A DNA stretch of 64,000 nucleotides, taken from contig BQOK01000001.1 in the NCBI GenBank assembly GCA_022835495.1, forward strand, positions 3,100,001 through 3,164,000, in the 5' to 3' direction. The DNA comes from Oscillospiraceae bacterium (lineage in GTDB: Bacteria; Bacillota; Clostridia; Oscillospirales; Ruminococcaceae). The notes beneath the pieces are model-generated. The model saw only the letters and a list, made by a program, of their open reading frames with translations. It made no database searches and had not been told where the DNA came from. Positions within the stretch are counted from its first letter, which is position 1; every line of letters starts with the position of its first letter. Made by a program: the position numbers and the translations under genes. This document shows positions 59,513 to 64,000 of the stretch, piece after piece.

Positions 59513-60196
59513 ATGCATGACCCACAGGTTAGCTTCACCCCCGCCGACCGGGCCGTTCTCGAGTCGTACAAAACCCTGGTCGAGGGGCTGGCCGGCTATC
59601 TGGGCGACGGGTACGAGATCGTGCTCCACAGCCTCGAAAACCTGGAGCACTCGGCCGTCAAGGTGGCGAACGGCCACCACACCGGCCGCCGGGAGGGGGC
59701 TCCCATCACCGATCTCGCCCTCTCCATGCTCAGCCGCCTCACCGAAAAGAACAGCCCGGGCTATGTGTGCTACAATGCAAAGAACAAATTCGGTGCGCCG
59801 CTGCGCAGCACCACCATCTCCATCCAGGGCCAGGGGGGCAAGGTCATCGGCCTGCTGTGCATCAATTTTTATCTCGACACTCCCCTCTCCCACTGCCTCG
59901 AGGCGCTGGGCGTGCCGCTGGGCCCGGCTCCGGCCCCCACCTCTTACCCGGGCCTCCCCCCCGAAAATTTCGCGGGCAATACCCGCGAATTGGTCACCAA
60001 AGCGGTCGAGCAGGCGGACCAGCAGGTCAAAAGCGACCCCACCATCCGCCCCACCCTGCGCAACCGGGAGATCGTGGCCCTGCTGCACGCCCAGGGCATC
60101 TTCAATATGAAGGACGCGGTGCCCCTGGCGGCCGAGCTGCTGGGCATTTCGGTCAACACGGTCTACCTTCATCTGCGCCACAGTAAGGGGCAGTAA
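59513..60196 (+). CDS. YheO/DauR-type transcriptional regulator
   Basis: 227 aa. Residues about 15-130 form a PAS-like YheO domain (LGDGYEIVLHSLENLEHSAVKVANG in parts) and the last 60 hold an HTH with KDAVPLAAELLGISVNTVYLHL. DauR-like members control D-amino-acid use. ATG 59513 has GAGGTG at 59501-59506 in front; a GTG at 59504 is part of this Shine-Dalgarno. It is followed by a terminator, so ridA onward is a separate unit, likely its target. Confidence 0.85.
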   Translation: MHDPQVSFTPADRAVLESYKTLVEGLAGYLGDGYEIVLHSLENLEHSAVKVANGHHTGRREGAPITDLALSMLSRLTEKNSPGYVCYNAKNKFGAPLRSTTISIQGQGGKVIGLLCINFYLDTPLSHCLEALGVPLGPAPAPTSYPGLPPENFAGNTRELVTKAVEQADQQVKSDPTIRPTLRNREIVALLHAQGIFNMKDAVPLAAELLGISVNTVYLHLRHSKGQ

Positions 60197-60227
60197 AAGG
60201 CCCTGCGCCCCATTTTTATCCTTCTCC

Positions 60228-60265
60228 GGCAGGGTCCGGGCAGCATTTGCCGCCCGGACCCTGCC
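60228..60265 (+). terminator. Terminator of the ACT-UPF0210-yheO unit
   Basis: A perfect 14-bp stem (60228-60241 with 60252-60265), a 10-nt loop and TTTTA after it, 31 nt after the regulator stop. Confidence 0.85.
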
Positions 60266-60318
60266 TTTTATTGGGTTTGGATGCTTTTGCCATTCCCTTT
60301 GCCGCCCGTTTTGGATGA

Positions 60319-60350
60319 ATTGACTAAATAATAAAATTTATTTCATCAAT
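60319..60350 (+). promoter_or_regulatory. Palindromic operator candidate upstream of ridA
   Basis: A 32-nt imperfect dyad with arms ATTGA/TCAAT and AAATAA/TTATTT (11 of 16 positions match). A second dyad, AATAAAA with TTTTATT, lies at about 60362-60379. The region is strongly AT-rich. The regulator just upstream is the natural candidate to bind it. Confidence 0.5.
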
Positions 60351-60378
60351 ATTACGAATAGAATAAAATCTTTTTTAT

Positions 60379-60387
60379 TGCTATAAT
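60379..60387 (+). promoter_or_regulatory. Extended -10 promoter of the ridA unit
   Basis: TGC directly before TATAAT (60382-60387), 91 nt ahead of the ridA start. The -35 (TAGAAT) is weak, as expected if the promoter needs an activator. Confidence 0.65.
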
Positions 60388-60477
60388 GAAGCCAGAAAAT
60401 CGGCGCAGCCCCCGGGTTCCCCGGCAGGCCGCGCCCCGCACATCCTGAAAAGGCTTGAATGAAAGGGAGTTTTTGCT

Positions 60478-60855
60478 ATGCAGATCATACAGACCGACCG
60501 CGCGCCCGCGGCCATCGGGCCCTATTCCCAGGCAATTTGCACCGGGGGGATGGTGTATACCTCCGGCCAGATCCCGCTGGACCCCGCCACCGGCGCCGCG
60601 CCCGAGGGGGTCGAGGCGCAGAGCCGCCAGGCGCTGGAAAACCTGGCCGCGGTGCTCGCCGCCGCGGGCGCAGGCCTCGACCGGGTGGTCAAGACCACCT
60701 GCTTTCTGGCTGATATGGGCGATTTCGCCGTCTTCAACCAGGTCTATGCGGAATACTTCCGCGCACCCTGCCCGGCCCGCAGCTGTGTGGCAGTAAAGAC
60801 CCTGCCCAAGGGCCTGCTGGTGGAGGTCGAGGCCGTGGCCGCCCTCTCCGAATAA
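60478..60855 (+). CDS. ridA: RidA reactive-imine deaminase
   Basis: 125 aa, normal length. RidA removes the reactive imines released by PLP enzymes. AIGPYSQAI near 12-20, QIPLDP near 31-36 and the catalytic arginine R101 in PAR, with E116/E118 in LVEVEAVA, match active members. AAAGGGAG precedes the ATG. Followed 35 nt later by a PLP aminotransferase whose by-products it could detoxify. Confidence 0.95.
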   Translation: MQIIQTDRAPAAIGPYSQAICTGGMVYTSGQIPLDPATGAAPEGVEAQSRQALENLAAVLAAAGAGLDRVVKTTCFLADMGDFAVFNQVYAEYFRAPCPARSCVAVKTLPKGLLVEVEAVAALSE

Positions 60856-60890
60856 TATGCCGCATCTTTTAACATAAGGAGGTTTTCACT

Positions 60891-62114
60891 GTGGATATCA
60901 AGGCAAAAATGAACCGCAAATTCCGCGATCTCCAGGGCGGCCTGTTTCTCAGCGTCACCAAGGCCGACGTGGGCGAGGGCGCGGGCAACTTTCAAAAGGC
61001 CGGCGGCGACGTAATGGCCTGGGCCGACCCGTTCTTCCCGGACCCCTCCATCCCCGCCTCGGTGCAAAAGGCCATGCTGGATGCCGTTCAAAGCGGCCTG
61101 CCCTCCCACTACAGCATGCCCATCGGCGCCTACGAGCTGCGCGAGGCCCTGGCAAAGCGGGTTTCGGGGCGCATCGGCCGCACGCTGGATCCCAGCCGCA
61201 ACGTCATCGTCACCCCCGGCTCCGACAGCGGCCTGCTCTATGCCATGATGCCGTTTTTGTGCGAGGGCGACGAGGTGCTGGTGCCGGACCCCAGCTATCC
61301 CAGCAACTTTTTGAACCCCAAGCTGCTGGACGCAGTCACCGTGCCTGTTCCCCTGTATGCCGAGGACAACTGGCAGTTCCGCATCGAGGAATTTGAAAAG
61401 CGGCTCACCCCCCGCACCAAAATGGTGCTCATCAGCCACCCCAACAACCCCACCACCACCGTGTTCCGCCGCGAGAGCCTCGAGGCGCTGTGCCGCTTTA
61501 TCGTGCAGCACGACCTGATCCTGGTGTGCGACCAGGCCTTCGAGGACCACATTTTCGACGGCATCGAATTCGTGGCCCCCTGCACCCTGCCCGGCATGTG
61601 GGAGCGCACCCTCACCGTCTGCTCCATGTCCAAGGGCTACGGCCTCAGCGGCTTCCGCATCGGCTATATCTATGCCGACGACCACATCATGGACGTGCTG
61701 TACGGCGGCGCGGTGAATGTGCTGGGCGCGGCCTGCACCGTCACCACCCTGGGCGCGGTGGCCGCTTTGAACGACGACTCCATCCTGCCCGAATACCGCG
61801 AGCGGCTGGACCGCCGGCGCACCCTCGCCTACGACATCCTCAGCACCACCCCCGGCGTTTCCATGCGCAAAAGCGAGAGCGGCATCCTTTCCTGGCTGGA
61901 CGTGCATCGGCTGGGCACCTCGGAAGAGGTGGCGGATTACCTGATGCAGCACGCCAACGTCATGGTGAACCAGGGCGTGCCCTACGGCAGCCAGGGCGCC
62001 GGGTGGATCCGCATCGTCACCGCCTGCTTTGCCCGCGACGAGGACGCGGCCCTGCGTTTCGAGCGCATCAAGGCCGCCCTCACCGAGCTTGCCAAACAAA
62101 AGGGGATCGTTTGA
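60891..62114 (+). CDS. PLP-dependent aminotransferase (fold type I)
   Basis: 407 aa from a GTG start, set by AAGGAGG at 60877-60883. PLP residues: N185/N186 (HPNNPT), D214 (CDQAF) and K248 in SMSKGYGLSGFRIGY. It differs from the other aminotransferase of the window in its first 100 residues (ADPFFPDPS, GLPSHYSMP). The substrate cannot be told. Context (RidA, NhaC-type carrier, DauR-like regulator) suggests amino-acid degradation. Confidence 0.92.
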   Translation: MDIKAKMNRKFRDLQGGLFLSVTKADVGEGAGNFQKAGGDVMAWADPFFPDPSIPASVQKAMLDAVQSGLPSHYSMPIGAYELREALAKRVSGRIGRTLDPSRNVIVTPGSDSGLLYAMMPFLCEGDEVLVPDPSYPSNFLNPKLLDAVTVPVPLYAEDNWQFRIEEFEKRLTPRTKMVLISHPNNPTTTVFRRESLEALCRFIVQHDLILVCDQAFEDHIFDGIEFVAPCTLPGMWERTLTVCSMSKGYGLSGFRIGYIYADDHIMDVLYGGAVNVLGAACTVTTLGAVAALNDDSILPEYRERLDRRRTLAYDILSTTPGVSMRKSESGILSWLDVHRLGTSEEVADYLMQHANVMVNQGVPYGSQGAGWIRIVTACFARDEDAALRFERIKAALTELAKQKGIV

Positions 62115-62145
62115 CCCTTTGGTAACATAAGAGAGGAGAAATATC

Positions 62146-63567
62146 ATGGAAGACAAAAACCGCCTTACCTTCCGGGGCAGCATGTTCCTGTCCCTCATTC
62201 CCGTGGGCATCTTCTTCGGCTTCTGTATCGTTCTGTTCGTCGTGTTCAAGGCCTTCAACATGGAGGCGCTGGCGGCAGGCGGCTTCATCGCCCTGCTCAT
62301 CGGCGGCCTGTTCTGCAAAAGCTACTCCAAATTCTGGGATTCCGCCATCCGCGGCATCTCCTCGGTCACCTCGGTGAGCGTAATTGTGATCTTCTTTGTC
62401 ATCGGCATGTTTTCCGGCCTGATGAAGCAGAGCGGCCTGTCCGGCGGCTTTGTGTGGCTGGCCAACAGCGTGGGCCTCAAGGGCGGCGCGTTTGTGGCGT
62501 TCGTGTTCTTTGCCACCTGCGTGGTATCCACCGCCACCGGCTCCTCCATCGGCACCATGTTCACCGCCTTCCCCATCTTTTACCCGGCGGGCATCCTGCT
62601 GGGCTGCAGCCCCATGTTCCTGGCGGGTGCCATTGTGTCCGGCGCCATCTTCGGCGATAACCTCGCCCCCATCTCCGATACCACCATCGCCTCCGCCTCC
62701 ACCCAGCAGTTCCGCGACGGCCACGTGGCCGATATCGGCGGTGTTGTCAGCAGCCGGCTGAAATATTCGGCCGTGGCGGGCGCCATCTCGCTGGTGCTGT
62801 TCGCTGTTTTGGGCGGCATGGGCGGCGTCTACCAGGGCGGCGCCATCGAGGCCGCGGCGGACCCCAAGAGCCTTGTGATGCTCATCCCTGTGGCGGTCAT
62901 GCTCATTGTGGCCACCAAAACCCGCAACATCTTCCAGGGCATCCTGGTCGGCCTCGTGCTGGGCACGGCCACCGGCCTTGCGCTGGGCCTGTTCACCCCG
63001 GCGGACGTGTTCTCCAACGACGCCGCCAACAGCGTTGCCACCGGCTTTCTGGTCACGGGCGTGGCCAACATGCTGGGCACGGTGGGCCTGGTGATCTCGG
63101 TCTTCGGCATCATGGGCGTATTGGCCGACGCAGGCATGCTGGAATACCTGGTGGACCGCATCCTGGGCAGCCGCATGGCCCGCACCGCCCGCGGGGCCGA
63201 GCTTGCCTGCCTGCTGGGCGTGTCGGCCACCACGGTCATCTTCGGCGGCGTGACCAGCGCCTCCATCCTCACCTTCGGCCCGGTGCTCAACAAGATCGGC
63301 GCGGCCAAGGGCATCCACCCCTACCGCCGCGCCAATATCCTGGACGGCATTGCCAACAGCCTGCCGGCCATCGTTCCCTTCATGAGCGTGTTCGTGTTCA
63401 TCGGCGTGGCCTGCACCGGCCTGTCCCCCCTGGCGGTGGCGGGCGGCACCATCTATGCCTTCGCGCTGTTCGCCACCCTGCTGGTGTCCATCATCACCGG
63501 CTGGGGCCGCCGCTACGAGGGCCCCAAGGGCGAAGCCGAAAAAGAGGAACCCGCCCAGGCAAAATGA
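62146..63567 (+). CDS. NhaC-family Na+/H+ antiporter-like transporter
   Basis: 473 aa with about twelve hydrophobic helices. The segment SGAIFGDNLAPISDTTIASA (62-nt stretch near residues 165-184) is the NhaC-family signature. Although named for sodium-proton exchange, the family includes carriers of amino acids and organic acids, which suits the gene before it. GAGAGGAG lies 7 nt before the ATG at 62146. The C-terminus is charged and cytoplasmic. Confidence 0.87.
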   Translation: MEDKNRLTFRGSMFLSLIPVGIFFGFCIVLFVVFKAFNMEALAAGGFIALLIGGLFCKSYSKFWDSAIRGISSVTSVSVIVIFFVIGMFSGLMKQSGLSGGFVWLANSVGLKGGAFVAFVFFATCVVSTATGSSIGTMFTAFPIFYPAGILLGCSPMFLAGAIVSGAIFGDNLAPISDTTIASASTQQFRDGHVADIGGVVSSRLKYSAVAGAISLVLFAVLGGMGGVYQGGAIEAAADPKSLVMLIPVAVMLIVATKTRNIFQGILVGLVLGTATGLALGLFTPADVFSNDAANSVATGFLVTGVANMLGTVGLVISVFGIMGVLADAGMLEYLVDRILGSRMARTARGAELACLLGVSATTVIFGGVTSASILTFGPVLNKIGAAKGIHPYRRANILDGIANSLPAIVPFMSVFVFIGVACTGLSPLAVAGGTIYAFALFATLLVSIITGWGRRYEGPKGEAEKEEPAQAK

Positions 63568-63590
63568 TTTTTTCTTAAAAAACAGCAAAA

Positions 63591-63625
63591 AAGGGAGAGG
63601 GCGCCGCACCGGCGCCCTCTCCCTT
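63591..63625. terminator. Bidirectional terminator
   Basis: A perfect 15-bp stem (63591-63605 with 63611-63625), 5-nt loop, T5 after it on the + strand and A-rich before it. It serves the convergent NhaC-like (+) and ferredoxin (-) genes. Confidence 0.85.
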
Positions 63626-63639
63626 TTTCATGGGCTTTG

Positions 63640-63999
63640 TTATACCTTTTTCGGGCACGTATAGCGCGGCAGGCCCTGGCTGTGCTTGCCGTATTCAATC
63701 GCCTGTGCCGGGCAGCGGCACATGCACGCCATGCAGTGGGTGCATCGGTCGCCCCACACCGGCCTTCCATCCTTCAGCCGAACATTGTCCAGGGGGCAAA
63801 CGGCCGCGCATTTGCCGCAGGAGATACAGGCCCCGGTGGCGTAAAACTTCTTTGCGTGCACAAACAGCGGGTAAAAAACAGCATTCACGATTCCGCTGTT
63901 CAGCTTATCCCCCAGCGAAAGCTCCGGCTCCGGCAAGTGTTCCCCCCTTCCGATCATCTCCGCCGCACGGTCGATCACGCCTTCCGCCTGCCCAATGAT
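63640..63999 (-). CDS. EFR1-type ferredoxin protein, 5' part outside window
   Basis: The frame is open to the right edge, so only the C-terminal 119 codons are present. Two [4Fe-4S] motifs, CISCGKCAAVCP and CTHCMACMCRCP, are followed by YGKHSQGLPRYTCPKKV, as in EFR1 proteins, which also have an N-terminal flavodoxin domain that would lie outside. The likely role is electron transfer in an anaerobe. A GTG at 63978 is inside the gene and is not a start. Confidence 0.82.
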   Translation of the reverse strand: MIGQAEGVIDRAAEMIGRGEHLPEPELSLGDKLNSGIVNAVFYPLFVHAKKFYATGACISCGKCAAVCPLDNVRLKDGRPVWGDRCTHCMACMCRCPAQAIEYGKHSQGLPRYTCPKKV

Positions 64000-64000
64000 C

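Noticed and set aside
1-64000. CRISPR arrays, tRNA or rRNA genes, insertion sequences, prophage
   Set aside because: No regular direct repeats, no CCA-type cloverleaf sequence, no transposase, integrase or phage structural gene was seen on reading both strands.

Overview
The window is visibly GC-rich chromosomal DNA. It carries Clostridia-type Gram-positive housekeeping genes (addAB, trmFO, yqeG/yqeK/yqeH-region order, LCP protein, a CD1247-like protein), a sporulation gene (spoIIR) and ferredoxin-type proteins typical of anaerobes. The best guess is a GC-rich, potentially spore-forming gut Clostridia member of the Oscillospiraceae/Ruminococcaceae type. No rRNA, tRNA, CRISPR, IS element or phage gene was recognised.

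Region 1 (1-18254, + strand) is a cell-surface polysaccharide locus. It has four tandem paralogous GT2 glycosyltransferases (the first cut by the window edge), a Wzm/Wzt ABC exporter behind a strong promoter, and a GT52/polysialyltransferase-like enzyme. Next comes a four-gene block that looks like a route to a CMP-activated 2-keto-3-deoxy sugar acid: a KdsB-like cytidylyltransferase, a DRE-TIM pyruvate-type aldolase with an extra C-terminal domain, a KdsC-like phosphatase and an AraD-like epimerase. The locus ends with lipid-linked or GT-C type membrane enzymes (DUF2142, GT2-GtrA, GT4, DPM-like GT2, DUF2304, DUF6020). The usual KDO or sialic-acid synthases (KdsA, NeuB) are not in the window, so the sugar made here is probably not standard KDO. 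This is the most interesting part of the window.

Region 2 (18293-21753) holds a small orphan gene, then the - strand genes for a CD1247-like acidic zinc-ribbon protein, efp, an endonuclease IV-like protein, yqeG and rpsU. The rpsU gene (58 codons) has a near-perfect sigma-A promoter.

Region 3 (21753-41799, - strand) is a long housekeeping block. Read in transcription order it is infC-rpmI-rplT (with an attenuator leader and an AUC start), an rRNA/tRNA methyltransferase, dprA, topA, trmFO, plsX, rnc, smc, ftsY, rdgB, yhbY, nadD, yqeK, LCP, rsfS and leuS. It covers translation, membrane lipid synthesis, chromosome structure, protein targeting and NAD synthesis.

Region 4 (41809-53256) contains addAB, an AT-rich island with an orphan terminator hairpin, a ribbon-helix-helix gene, a 79-aa orphan, an HD-domain protein, a TetR regulator, a triple peptidoglycan-binding-repeat protein and a membrane-anchored XRE regulator.

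Region 5 (53272-64000) contains an lrp/aminotransferase/DUF362-ferredoxin/ispE/spoIIR run on the - strand. On the + strand are an ACT/UPF0210/YheO-type regulator group and a ridA/aminotransferase/NhaC group, which together look like an amino-acid utilisation or detoxification island. The window ends in a truncated EFR1-type ferredoxin gene.
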